Origin: Planoprotostelium fungivorum
Lineage: Eukaryota; Evosea; Variosea; Cavosteliida; Cavosteliaceae
Reading direction: 5' to 3'
Assembly: GCA_003024175.1 (NCBI GenBank)
Contig: MDYQ01000362.1
Span: 1-64,000 of the forward strand
Length of the DNA stretch: 64,000 nt
A program made the position numbers and the translations under genes. A model generated the notes under the pieces. It ran no database searches, had not been told where the DNA came from, and saw only the letters and a program-made list of their open reading frames with translations. Below, in pieces: positions 21,007-33,220 of the stretch (positions are counted from its first letter, which is position 1; each line of letters opens with the position of its first letter).

Positions 21007-22389
21007 ATGAACACTCCACAAGCTAAATACATTCCAAAACGCTCTCCCATCATCGCTTCAGTTCGACCCCTAGACACGAAGAGGTAGAAAATTCTACGTA
21101 TTTTTGGATGAACTGACGGTCCTCTTCAGTTCCTCCTTCCTTTCTCTGTCTTCTTCAGTTGAAAAGGGCTTATATGTCTACTCTCCCATCCCCTCTGATG
21201 ACGGAATCAACGACACCCAGCTGTTCCGTTCTGAAGAGGGACAACTAATCGCCGTCTTCAAGTCAGCTGAAGCTCATTCGAACCTGCACGACAACGGAGA
21301 TGCTCCTCTTCCAGCTTTGAACCACTGTCTCACCCCCGAAGAGCAGAACATCAGGTGGCTTACGCATTTGATCCCATCTGCCTCTCTGACTTGATTACAG
21401 AGAGGTCGCCGCTTGTGCTCTCGACCGAAGTGGGTTCTTCTCGGTTCCACTGACTGGCCTGGTGGACATCACTTATTCTGGCTTCCACAGTGGAGAGGTG
21501 CTGCCCGATCGATTGAATGCCAGAAGAAAGAAGGGATCCCTTCAACAGTACATCCACAATGATGGCTCAGCAGAGGACATGTCCGGATCTCGCTTTCCCA
21601 CAGCTGGAGTCCACCGCTTGGCCATACTGGATATCATGCTCATGAATGGAGACAGACACGAAGGCAACATCCTCGTTCAAAGATCACCTCGAGGATGCCA
21701 TCTCATTCCCATTGATCACGGCTACTGTCTTCCTCGGACCTTAGACAAGTGAGCCACCTCTTTTCCTCGCATGCTGATCCTCTTCAGATGCTGGTTCTGC
21801 TGGCTGACTTGGCCTCAAGCCAAAGTGCCCTTTGGTGGCGAGGAATTGGAATACATCACTTCCATCGACATTGAGAAGGACATCAAGATGTTACGCCGGA
21901 TGGATATCACCGAAGATGTGTTGGAGAACTACAGAATCGCCTGCCTATTACTCAAGCACGGTGCTAGCCGAGGCATGACCGCCTATGACATCGGAGCCAT
22001 CCTATGTCGGGTCAAAGGCATCGACAAAGAGTCAGAGCTGGAGAAGATGCTCGTTCACTATAAAATCCTCTCCACGAAGATGGGCACCGACCTGAAAGTC
22101 AAAGACATGATATCCCACATGGTCTTATCGAGGTGCATGAACGTAGAGAGGAACAAGAAAAAGCTTCTACCCCACTTCACAAAATCCATCCTCCGTGATC
22201 CCGAAGAGGACCAGCAGGTGACCGTACTCTTCCTCTCATATGGTGACGATCGCAGATTGCCATGTCCCAGTATCCCCTCCACCCCGTATTCAATCACAGG
22301 AGGATCCAGTCCTCACCTCTCATCATGCGCAGAATTTGAGCATGACCATTCTACATTATGTACTGTATGTTGTAAAGAAGATGAAGTAA
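21007..22389 (+). CDS. PI4K-gamma-like phosphatidylinositol 3/4-kinase-domain protein
   Basis: Lipid/protein kinase of the plant PI4K-gamma type. Start ATG 21007 (MNTPQAKYIPKRS) joins in phase, over a 46-nt intron ending CTCTTCAG, to SVEKGLYVYSPIPSDD. The catalytic loop GVHRLAILDIMLMNGDRHEGNILV and the metal-binding IPIDHGYCLPRTL (near 21600-21740) match the family. So does WPQAKVPFGGEELEYI, followed by DIEKDIKMLRRMDI and GASRGMTAYDIGAILCR. No N-terminal ubiquitin-like repeats are seen, unlike plant members. The 3' end is uncertain: splicing at about 22217-22302 gives a stop at 22387-22389, while reading through gives one at 22443-22445. Expected to act on membrane phosphoinositides or to bind them. 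Confidence 0.87.
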
Positions 22390-22488
22390 GACCACGCACT
22401 CATTGGCGGAGGTCAAATAAACACCATCTGAAAGCCACACCATAGCTATTTCTGTGAATTCGAAGGCTGTAGTATGCAATGAAGCAGT

Positions 22489-25400
22489 CTATTCATTTTT
22501 GGATGATTCCACAATATTTTGGAACACGTCCTCCAGCCCAGATTGGGTCAGACTCCATGCAGTGATCTTGATCGATTTTGAATTGACTACCATGTTCATG
22601 AACACCTCGGAGAGTCTTTCTTCGGTGTACAACCTGTACCCTTTTGTACCCCTGAAACTCGATACCTGAAATTGTTAGTGTTGTCTCTTTCTGTGACACC
22701 CACTTCCTGGCACGTCCACTGGCCAAACAGCGTGCTCATACCTCGTACAACATCCTCTTCATCGCTGGGATTGAAGTTGATGTCAAGGCGGTAACCTTTG
22801 GTGAACTTGTTCTTCAATCTGAGAGAGGATCCAATGCACCTCATCTTTCCGTGAGCAACAATTCCTATTCTTGAGCACAAGAGCTCAGCCTGAATGAAAG
22901 TGAGCCGAGTGAACAAAGGTATCCACACCTCTTCCATAGAATGAGTGGTCAATATAATAGCCCTGCCTTCTTTTGCGTGGTTGATGATCCTCCACAATTG
23001 ACGTTTACTGGCTGGGTCTAGTCCAGTCTGTCACATCGTTCAGTTGTGATCGAATGAAGGTGACTCACAGTGGGCTCATCTAAGAAGACAATCTGTGAGT
23101 CACCAACCAGAGCAATGGCTACGCTCAGTCGTCTCTGCATTCCACCCGAGAGGTCCTTGGCCTTTCGGTCTTTCTGGGTGAGGAGTCCGTAGCGTATGAG
23201 ACTCTTTTCTACGTGTCTCTTTTCTTCACTCCTCTTCACTCCCTTCAATCTCGCATAGAACAGCAGGTGCTCTTCCACCGTCAATTCCTCCCACAGCACA
23301 GAGAATTGTGGGCAGATTCCGATGTTGAGATGAACCTATCTCTCTCAGGACACAAACAAAGAAGCCATCTACCTGAGAGATGGCAGAGCGGATGTCATGC
23401 CCCACTACGGTGGCTGTACCCAGTGTGGGTGTGATGAATCCAGTGACTATGGAAATGGTCGTAGTCTTTCCTGCCCCGTTCTCTCCCAGCAGTCCGAAGC
23501 ACTCCCCTCTGGGTACGGCTAGATTGAGACGTTGTACTGCCACCTTCTCTCCATTTCCTGATGATGGGTACTCCTATCCCCGTCAGCTCCCTCTCTCTCT
23601 CCTCTCTCACCTTTCGCAGATCTCGAATGATCAGGGGATAACTGGAGATCTCTTCCGATGGGATCTCCGCCACACGCCGTCTCTCCTCTGCGACATCCTC
23701 CTCCTCTTCCATAGTCTCCACTCTCCTGCTCCCCACTGCTGGTTTTCTATCCACAATGAGTCCACTCTCACACAGATGAACTCACCTTCCCAATCCCAAG
23801 AAGAACAAGGGATGTCTGCGGACACCATAAGCTCTAGGCCAGACAGCTTCAAGATAGACAGCAGACAGCATGTACAACAGTCCATCGAAAACGAGGAAAG
23901 AGATGCACACTCCCAGCTCGTCCTCAAAGAAAGCAGAAACGGAGGAGAATCCAGTGTAACAGGATTTGTGTTCCGTGCAGCGGTAGTTCATCAGATAGAG
24001 TGCCCTGATGAATGCAAACTGAGGTAGGAGGAGATAAGCGAGGGGTAATCTACCACCCACGGAGAAGGAGAGGGTAGCACCATAGATTCTGAGATCAGTC
24101 AGACGATGGAGAGGAGATGGAAGATACTCACACGACACAGATGAGTTCACCGATGATCGACCCCATCAGAGCAACGACATAACCGATCACAGTGGCGAGT
24201 CGAGTGGTGTCAATGAAAGTAGAGAGAAAGAAGGCGAAGGCAACCATGGCATTTCCCCAGCCCAGTAACACCAGTATCAACAGCAGAGGATTCGTCTGCA
24301 CGAAGAGTCGCAAGGACATTGCTGCTCCGCTGCTTCTGTCAGCTCCAGACGATGACACCCACATCACCTGATCCAGAAGAAAGAGGCCACGACAATAAAA
24401 AGAGACATGTTGAAGATGTAATTACTGAGAAGATAGCTCCAGGTCTTCATACCTGTGACGATGAGAATGAACGACAAGTGATGCCATCACCGTGTGCTTT
24501 CATGAGTTCCTTTTGGCCACCTTTCTCCATGACAAGTACATACAGGTAGATGGGTAGTTGAATGGTCAGTGCAATGGGGAATAGCACTGATCCAATACTC
24601 TCGATGTATTTCATGATCTCGTTGTCTTGGAGGAATGGCATCATCTGTCTTCATCAGTCTCTCATGCCACGTACTCTGATCGTTCAATGTCCTTACCTGA
24701 ACGTAACGGAGGTTGATGGCTGTTTGGAGTTGTATCTTCTCTTGTCTCTTGAAGTTGGATGGATTCTGATAAAAGTTGGGTAACTCAAGCTCTCCACTGG
24801 GGGAGTATTTGTACTCTTCGTTCAGCTTCGCTGCTTCCATCAAGAGAGTGTCCGATCCCTCGCTGATGAACCTCTCCTCTGGTGTTTCTATGCACCTTCA
24901 GTTCGATTTCATTCATTCACTGCACCTTCCGATCGCTTGTGTGAGACTCCACTCTCGTGAAGGAGATCCAGGTACTTCATGTGCATCTGTGCCATTGCGG
25001 CTAATTTTCCCTCAACTATGACGAGACCGTTGATGGCTATCGATATCAGACAAGTTCTTCTACTTGATCTCACCGTCTCTGATGTACACACGAGTCAGTC
25101 CATTCGCTCTGTGGTATGATCTGAGGGGAAGGTCGTTGATAGAGAAAGTGTAATTCAACGCCATGGCTTCTCCCCTCTTGTAAGAGGCCTACGTGATGCT
25201 GTCAGCAGATGGAAGAGAGGAGATAGAGGAGATAGAGGAGAGAGGAGATAGAGGAGTTAGGAGCACCTGGTGAAAGACATAGAGTCCATCAGGGAGCATG
25301 TAGTTGATGGGAGGATTCTCCACAGTTCCAAAGGGAAGAGAGTTGTAGATCTCCTGTATGTGGTACAATTCTTTGTTCATCTCCGAGGGAGATGTGCGAA

Positions 25401-28400
25401 CCTGAAATCATTTCATGGAACATCCATGCATCACTCTTCTATGAAATGTGGAATGTGACCATGCAGATATTGTTATCCAGATAGATCAATAGATGAGATA
25501 GATGAGGTAGATGAGATAGATAAATAGATGAGATAGACGAGGTAGATGAGATGACGTACCTGGAAATTGGGGATGGGTCGAGTGGTTCCATTTCGCAATC
25601 TGCAAGGGGATCTAGGCTTGATGAAATCGCTGTCGATTCCTCCAGGCACTTGGTCGTCGTACCAGTAAGTCTGGTAGCATGATGGTTGAGCTGGAAATCT
25701 ATAGAGGTGAGCTTGGAAGGCATGCTATGACATACCCACTACCAGGAATGCCCAGACCATTCAAAGCGTAAGGAACCTGTGGCTGTGAACAGAAGGATCA
25801 AAGTCTCTCTTACCGTTCGGACAGCAGTGGCCTTCTGCAGCTTATCACCCAACTCAGAGCGAATGACGAGTTGTAAGATGAAGAGGATGAGCATCACGAG
25901 AAGTGGGGTGGCGATCTGGCACACGTTGGTGCCGATCTGTCTCTTCTGCAGGCTGAGGTTTTTCTTCAGAAGGGCCAACAGTGCTCGCGACTTTTTAGAA
26001 TCGGCTGCGCTTGATGTCTCTTGCTCCATCTCCTCCTCTGAATTGGCAACCTCATGTTCAGTCAGTCTGTGTCATCTACAATGCGTCTATAGACCAACAT
26101 GAGAGAATGCTTACCTTCTGATAGCCTGAAGAATTGTGGGATTCCTCTTCTTCCTCTTCTTCCTCGTATTGGAAGTTGTTCCTCTTGGTGACCTCTAAGA
26201 AGACCTCCTCTAAGGTAGAGATGGATATTCCGTACTCTTTCACAGAGCCTGACGGTCCTTCTTTGCTCTCCTTCACTGTGTTCTCTTCCAGGTAGGTGAG
26301 TAGCCCTCCCATCTGTTTCTCGTACTCTGGGGGTATGTCCATCAGCATGTTCCCCGCATCACATCGATTCATCTGGATCTCAGGACAGATCTCCTTCATC
26401 TCTCGGTAGATCTGTTCCACTTTGTTTTCCTCTGTCATCCCCTCAGTCTCTCTACGTCCGTTGTCGACGCACCTGTCATCAACTCGAGGCGGTAACCCTT
26501 CCCAAACTTGTTTCTGAGATGGAGAGCATTGCCCAGACAGACCATCTTACCGTGGGCCATGATGGTGATACGATCAGCCAGGTTCTGAGCTTCCTCCATG
26601 GAGTGTGTGGTGAGGATGATAGAAGCCTCTCGCTTCAACTGGTGGATCATCTCCCACATGTGTCTTCGGTTCACAGGATCCATTCCTGTCGATGGTTCGT
26701 CCATGAAGATCACTCGAGGTCCTCCGATCGTTGCGATGGCTACACTCAGTCGTCTGTCTACTGTCAGCTCTCTCTGTCTGCATGTCATGTGCTGCGAGAA
26801 GGATATACCTCTTCATTCCTCCCGAGAAGGTCTTCACACGGTGGGAACGTACGTCCCAGAGTCCCATTTTGTTGAGACGTAACTGGATCTCCCTCTCTGC
26901 CTCTGCACCAGTGAAACCCTTCAGACGAGCAAAGATGCGGAGATGCTCGATGGCACTCAGTTCTGCCCAGAGGATATCGTGCTGAGGTGTGACACCCATC
27001 TCTCTTCTCACGGCATCCATGTCCTCTGCGATGTCGATTCCATTGATGTACGCTGTGCCCTTTGTAGAGGGAAACAGACCGGTGAGCATGTTGATGGTGG
27101 TAGTCTTACCCGCTCCATTGTGTCCCAACAAACAGAAGATCTCTCCCTTCTCTACCGTGAAAGACACTCCCCCCACAGCCTTCAGGTCCTTCTGACTGGC
27201 CCAGAGGTATTTCTTGTAGGTCTTCTCCAGTCCCACCACTGCATACGTGAGATTCTCTTTTCTCCCTTCTTCTCACCCCTGACAATGGCACCCTCCTCCT
27301 CTTCGTTGTTGATCGTTCTCCTTCTCTCAGTCTCTACGTCTTCGTCATCTTGTCTCTCTTGGAAATCATCTTGTGTGGGGATGCTCTTCTTTCCCTTCCT
27401 CCTGATGCCCCAGTACTGAGGGGTGAATGGGAAATAGAAAGGTCGAGGACTGCCGTGCTCCCCTGAGTTCGATCAGAAGGATGAAGATGTGTGATGCAAT
27501 GATCGAGGAGATATCCAACGAGACTGACCAGGTAGGACATTATCAAAGTACCAAGTGAGAAGGAGATAGATGACGATGTCCATCAAGAGGAAGTATAAGC
27601 TCTGTATGGGTGCGGGTATGATGATATCATCGATGCCCAAGAAGCCTGCAGAGATAGTAGTGGTCTCATACAAATCCTTCCAATGGAATCCTGGTCCACT
27701 CACCACATTTCCATCCTCAGGGTGGATCTACTCTTCTTCAGTCGTGTACAGGGATGAATACATCGAATCAAGTGAATCAATAGATCGAATCAAGTGAATG
27801 AGTGGTGTGAATGATACGCACGATGTTTCCAGCTTTAGCAGCAATGTCAGAATACATCTTTGCAAAGTTGAAAGGAGGGTAGAGAGTGAATCCCCAGCGT
27901 ACAAATTTGATCCAAGTGCGGATGTCTGCGTACAAGAGATGGACCAAGATACCGTAACCACCACACAAGATGGACTGAAAGACAAATCCGATGAGAATGG
28001 CTGCATATCCTGCCGTCTGGGCTGTCTTCGTCCTCGAGATGAGAGCTGATATAAACAGGGCCACACTGGACACTTCAATTCTCACACTCTCATTGCTCGC
28101 GTGGATGACAGAATTGAACTATTTCTCTCACCTCTGGATGGCAACACCAAAGACGAGGAACATGATGAAGAGGGCACCAAAGTCAGAGTTGGTGAAGATC
28201 TTAAACTGAGCAGTGGAACCGGCACAAATGAGGATGAGAGTGGAGAGGACCTGAAAGCACAGCCCCTGAATGATCCACACGATCCAGTACACAGAGTCCT
28301 TCATTCCCATCATCCTCATTCCTAATCGAAGCCTCTGCTCCTGCTCTGACGTCAGCGACACAGCGGCACGAAGAACTGACCTTCTCGGTGACGATCTCGT

Positions 28401-29308
28401 TGAGTAAGATGAAGAAGATGACCATGGGTGGGATGTAGAACCACACTCCTCCATCTGAAGCGACGACGTCGTACTGAGAGATCCTGGTCTTCGCTCTCGG
28501 GTAGGACTTACTCTGCACGGCCAGGGTGATGTTCTGTCCACTGACCGCATGGAAGATGGCCCGATCTAAGGATTGCATGAAACCGAAAGCAGGACTGCTC
28601 TGGTCGCTGTTGGCCTCCGTGGAATTGTAGAACAGGAGGAAGCCAGGCTGAGGAGGGATCTTGTTGAGGTATGCGTAGGCTGTCGATGTTCAACGAGACG
28701 TCAGTGAGGTGTGACGTACCACTGGTGAAGATGATAGCAGTTTGTGTGGTATTGGGGTTGTTCAGTAAGTGATTGTATATCGTTTCATTGTCGTTCGTGA
28801 ATCCTGTATCACCAAATCCTCCTTTTCCCATCACTTGAAAATCCTTCTCAAAGTCTAACTCGTTGTCCAAAGCGACTTGACGCATGAGATCTTCAACCCA
28901 CTGCACATCTACACAACATCAACTGTTGATGCTATCACCGCTCTCTGCGTCTCACTTGGAGGACTGTAGATGACGGTCTTGCAATCCTTTCCTCGGCTCT
29001 CTCCGTGCAATCCAGTGAATCTATCCCAACAGTGAGGAAAAGCGTCTAAAGGTTTCTGGATGGGATCGGGTGCATCTCTGGAGAGAACAAAGTTGGATAG
29101 TGCTTGTATGCCTGTTCACCAAGTGAGCGTGATGTGATTATCAATGGGATAAAAGTGTACCTAGGAGTAAAAAGACGATGATGACGGGGGCGAATGTCTG
29201 ACCCAAAGACTGCTTCCAGTTGCGCAGACTCAGAAGAAATGTCTTCTGTGTGAGCACAGCTAATTGGGTGAAATACAGACGGATGAAGGAGGGACGTGCC
29301 CCTGCCAT
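22489..29308 (-). CDS. Full-size ABCA-family ABC transporter (TMD-NBD-TMD-NBD)
   Basis: Start ATG 29306-29308 ([19 protein letters not shown]), directly followed by the first TM helix. The large loop and TM helices of TMD1 span 29.3-27.3 kb. NBD1 (27.2-26.1 kb) has Walker [11 protein letters not shown], signature FSGGMKR, Walker [14 protein letters not shown] and TTHSMEEAQ. An acidic linker ([10 protein letters not shown]) leads through an intron to [16 protein letters not shown], the start of TMD2, with no stop or promoter-sized gap. NBD2 (23.55-22.5 kb) has Walker [11 protein letters not shown], signature LSGGMQRR and Walker B IVFLDEPT. The end reads [15 protein letters not shown], the usual ABCA tail, with stop at 22489-22491. 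The last intron is about 32 nt. A lipid or sterol substrate is likely by family. Two half transporters remain possible if the linker intron is wrong. Confidence 0.9.
25200..25553 (-). repeat. Microsatellites in two ABCA introns
   Basis: 25203-25262 is made of GGAGATAGA units. 25478-25553 is made of GATGAGATAGATGAGGTA-like units. Both lie between TMD2 exons and, like the ABCG intron, read as pyrimidine-rich tracts on the transcribed RNA. Confidence 0.7.
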
Positions 29309-29543
29309 GTTCCGTTAACGTAAAGTTGAAGACTGTTTATGCGCTTGATGTGTGCTGAACTACTCGCGAAATCTCGGCCCCGAAAATCCATACCCCCTTC
29401 TCCGGTTTCACTCCACGCTGCGGAGCGACAACGCTTACAGACACAACCTCCAGCGTTCACTCTTGATTTCATAGAACAGATATGGGGCTATGGAGTACGT
29501 CACAGGCTCTCGGCAAGAAACGTTTGATGATGACATCATCTAT

Positions 29544-30745
29544 TTATTGGGTGGAATTGTTGTTCCTGGGTAGAAAGTGCATCATGTACTGCGCAAAAGC
29601 CTCTGGATTTTTGGATTGAATGTAGACTGTTCCAGGTCCTTCACAGACACAGACAAGACCCTCTCCTGTCTTTGTAGAATTCATCAATCCACCCAACGTC
29701 TGTAGTGTAAACTTGCAGTTCCAAGCGATGAGGTGCTCATTGTCTACAATGAAACCCTCACCAGGGCCAAGTTCTCGCCTCATCACGGCACCGAAGGCGC
29801 TGTGGCGGTGAGTTCGTATTCGAAAGAGTCAGATAGACCGGTACCTGAGGAAGAGAGAGCCCGTACCCTTTGCAATGAGGGTCCAGAGTCCACCAGTGAA
29901 GAGGCCACTAGCACCAAAATATTTCGTATCAATCTCGATGTTACCAGTCGACGCGAGGTATCTGCTCATTTCAACAGATGACCAAGACGATGAACCTCAC
30001 GTGTGACGACCGAGATACCACTGGTGATTGTTCAGGTGTTGGACGAAAATGTCTCCCAGATGAGAACCACTCAACAAAGCTTCTCCATTTCCAGTGTAAA
30101 TCGAATTGGTGAATTGTCCTTGGTTCATGTCAGTTCTCAGCGTGTGTGTGGTATTGACCTCCGGTGAAGAGCTTCTTGAAGCTAAACTTTACTTTTCCAG
30201 TGAGTTTGATGGTTGTATCCATCGCCACCATGGCACCGTGGTTTCCTCTGAAAGTTCCTCCTTCCTGTAATCTTACGAAAAGGATACTGTTTGTATCTCT
30301 GTGCCTGAGATACCGTCAGTCTTAGGCTTCGTGTGGTCGATGACGAGCTCACTCAATCTTCCATTCTCCTCCTGAGAAAGAGCCGTAGTCTTCAGTCACT
30401 ACGGTCACTTCTTTGGGCACGTAACCTCCCTTGGTAACTCCCATCTTGGGGTTATCTCGAACAGGTGAAGGAGAGTAACTCTGTTGAGGATGCGAGAGCT
30501 CAGCCGTGTACACTGATTAAGGCGTCAGTATGGCGTGTGATGTAGAGGTGACGGACACCTGGGGATTGTTGGTAGCCCGACGACTGTTGATGATTCATAG
30601 GTGGTGGTGGAGGCGAGTAGGATGGAGGAGATGATTGATATTCAGTGCCAGCCTGCTGATGATGGTGTTGACCGATCAAGTGATGTTGTTGAGCGCCGGG
30701 GTAGTGCTGGTGTTGTTGCCCGAAATGGTTGTATCCGTGAGACAT
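29544..30745 (-). CDS. AIM24-family protein with His/Gln/Pro-rich N-terminus
   Basis: ATG 30743-30745 opens a low-complexity head of about 60 aa rich in His, Gln and Pro (HHLIGQHHHQQAG, SPPPPPMNHQ). The AIM24 beta-prism domain (PF01987) follows across several short introns, with stop at 29544-29546. Recognisable pieces include a Gly-rich block near 30200-30260 (GNHGAMVAMDTTIKL), GEALLSGSHLGDIFVQHL, GNIEIDTKYFGASGLFTGG and the closing GEGLVCVCEGPGTVYIQSK. Family members include yeast mitochondrial Aim24 and bacterial homologues; their biochemical role is unclear. No mitochondrial presequence is evident here, so a cytosolic or membrane-associated role is possible. Confidence 0.78.
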
Positions 30746-31196
30746 TCTATGCGGATAGCTGCTGTTGTTCGCGGAGAAGATTGATTGTTAGAACTGGATA
30801 TTGAAGGTAAGAAACACGGAACGTAAGGTCTTTTTATGTGCTACCTTTTCTCGCGAGCCAAACACAGGCCTTCTTATAAAATAGCAAAGGGGCGAGAAAA
30901 ATGGGTCAATTTCTTATGTGAGCTAAATCACAAGAATCATATATAACATGCCGTTATTCTACTGCATTGAATGTCCATTTACTGTTGTGGTTTGGAACTT
31001 CACCGCTTATCGCATATAGATATTGTCTACGCACGTCCAGATCATCAGCCGGATCTGATCATCAGTTCAGTAGATAGAGTAGGGCTTGTTGAGTGTTGCA
31101 ACTTGGAGAAAGAGGAACGACGGTTCATTCCTATTGTATAAATCTGCCCCTGTAGAATGGTGACCGCATCGAAATGAAGTGAGAGAGCGAATTTAT
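30746..31196. other. Intergenic, no gene seen
   Basis: Spacer between two minus-strand genes. It should hold the AIM24-family gene's promoter and the end of the next transcript. No specific site recognised. Confidence 0.4.
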
Positions 31197-31975
31197 TTAT
31201 AGAGGTGGCAGAACGAGACCCTTGCAGTTGGTGGGCACCTTGAAGGTATTGGTATCGAACTTGGGGGTGGCCTTGAAAGAGCGGAAGATGTATTTGTGTC
31301 CATCCTGCACATCGTGAGACTTCATCTTCTCTTGAATTGAAACACTCACGTCTTCGTAAGATATGGGTACGGTCTCGTCTTGGTTGGTAACGATGAGAGT
31401 CTTAGTGGCCACGGAGCGGTCTACTTTTGACTGACGGCCGATCAGTCTTCCAGATGGTAGCTTCAGCTCACCTTCCAGACGTCTGCAGGGTTTCCGTCGG
31501 TGTCTTTGTCTCCGGCGGGAATGAAGAAAGACTTTGGCTTGTCCAAAACCCAAGAGAACCTGCTTGTGTTAACCCGATGGACGCTCTGACATCGATCACC
31601 AGTCGAATTCCTTGTTTGAGCTCTTCGATATGGTGCACCCGGTAGTTGAATGGTTCATGTATCGCAGGACAGATCCATCGGCCTGCTTGATCCACCACCT
31701 CTGCTCGTTCCATGATCCGATAGCACCAGCCTTGGCCTTACCATCGACAAAGATGTGAGAGGAACCGTCGTTATAGAGAGTACCCTGTCTCATTCAGTCT
31801 CCGGAGCACATCGCACGCATTGTCTCACCTCTAAATCGTAATTATATCCGCCACCGATGGTATCCTTGACCACAACCTGGGCGACGAAAGAAGAAGCAGG
31901 GGCAGCGGTGGGACGGTAGCCAGCGATAGCTCCGATGACAAAGATGGAAACGAAGAGGAGAGTTCTGATGGTCAT
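31197..31975 (-). CDS. Secreted protein of unknown function
   Basis: ATG 31973-31975 opens a clear signal peptide (MTIRTLLFVSIFVIGAIAG). The mature part includes SFVAQVVVKDTIGGGYNYDLE and, after an intron, GTLYNDGSSHIFVDGKAKAG, WNEQRWWIKQADGSVLRY and CTISKS. The C-terminal exon reads KVDRSVATKTLIVTNQDETV and ends CKGLVLPPL with stop at 31197-31199. At least three short introns are implied. The product should be secreted or lumenal, about 230 aa. No domain recognised; the Trp/Gly-rich middle suggests a beta-rich fold. Confidence 0.6.
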
Positions 31976-32324
31976 CGTGGAACGAAAAGAATGAGACAGC
32001 CACACCACCTGTTTAGAGCAGACAGATACTGGAAGAGGAGTTCTCTGGTTCGAATAGCACCTCAATTGAGCGAGTTGAGGGCTCTTAAGGATACCTGAGA
32101 CATGCTGGCACGAAGGTGTGACGTCGTATTGGTGGCTGAGCTCGCGAGATTGAAGAAGAAGCCGATTCATGGAGCTCATTACTGCAGTAGTGAAGGATAG
32201 GGAAGTTTGATTCCTAGAGAGCACGAAATCTCTCACCTTCGGCCAATCTCTTCTTCAAAATGCAGTGTCCCTCGTGATTTCCATCACTACTGCCCTCTTA
32301 CGCTTTTTTAGACGTTTCAATTGT

Positions 32325-32652
32325 ATGATATCCATTGACGAGGTGTCGTCGTGATCCACCACTGATGTCTCACCTATCCATCGATGAGCTACTCACAGTG
32401 AAGAGTGGAAAGATCTTCTGGGACGTCAAGATGGCCGAGGTATTGAGAGATGAAGCCAGAACAGAAGATGGCAATGCGAATGTGTTGTGGAAGGATGAGA
32501 CAGAAGCCTGGTTGTCGATCTGGTTGAGAGATCTGTCCAAGAGTCAAGGTGATGATGATTGGAATCGTGGGAGGTATCTCTTCTACGTTGAAGGTCCGGC
32601 GGTCAAGGAAATAAGATGGGCAGTCGTCTTGGTGGGTCTGGGAGAGAGATAG
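32325..32652 (+). CDS. Uncertain hypothetical ORF
   Basis: ATG at 32325 (MISIDE) followed by a 46-nt GT...AG gap joins in phase to LLTVKSGKIFWDVKMAEVLR and runs to 32652. The composition is protein-like (Trp-rich: WKDETEAWLSIWLRDL), but the opposite strand is also open over 32389-32772, and no family is recognised. Strand choice is unsettled. Confidence 0.25.
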
Positions 32653-32838
32653 AGGAACCGATCGTCGGGACGAAACGGTGCGTGACCCAGTACTGATCGC
32701 ACTGACGCGTGTTGTGGACGTAGTTTCCGTCTCCACAACTGGATCGACTATCGACATCTTTGGGTTCTTCAAGGAGAAGAGGAGAGAATTAGAGTGAAGG
32801 GGAGATCATTCCATAAGATCTGTGGGGTATGGTCTCAC

Positions 32839-32930
32839 AATCCAATTCGATGCATCTACAATCAGCCAAGAGGACCCTCTTGTACATCTCTACGTACCTC
32901 TCGAACTCATTCTCTGGATAAAATACCGCT
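32839..32930 (-). CDS. Isolated exon-like stretch resembling a PI-PLC X domain
   Basis: The minus strand reads ENEFERYVEMYKRVLLADCR then CIELDC, just before a GTGAG donor. This resembles the Y-x-x-x-L-x-x-GCRC-x-ELDCW block of phosphoinositide phospholipase C. I could not find the catalytic His motifs in neighbouring exons with confidence, so it may be part of a decayed gene or of a gene whose other exons I missed between 32.3 and 33.2 kb. Confidence 0.3.
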
Positions 32931-33220
32931 TTCTCTTCCTCTCAGTTATATTTCGATGTGATCAATGAATGACTGGGACATATTATATTGAACCATGGAG
33001 TCCACCGAAATCAATACGTTCTTGTCCATCGTCAAGAATTGTAATAACCTGGAACAAATGAGTACCTTTCGTGTGAGACATTCGCACCACCACTAGATGG
33101 ATTGTTGACGCACTGTGAACGGTCTACACTCCAGCCGTAAAGCATCACCCACTTGGGTTACAATGGATAAAGATCAGGAGGAGAGAGGAAGGAGAGAATT
33201 CGAACAGTTTGAGCATTTAT

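Noticed and set aside
26029-26076. Splitting the ABCA locus into two half transporters at the Met near 26029
   Set aside because: The acidic linker reads on in phase across an ordinary intron, with no stop and no room for a promoter, so one full-size gene is simpler.
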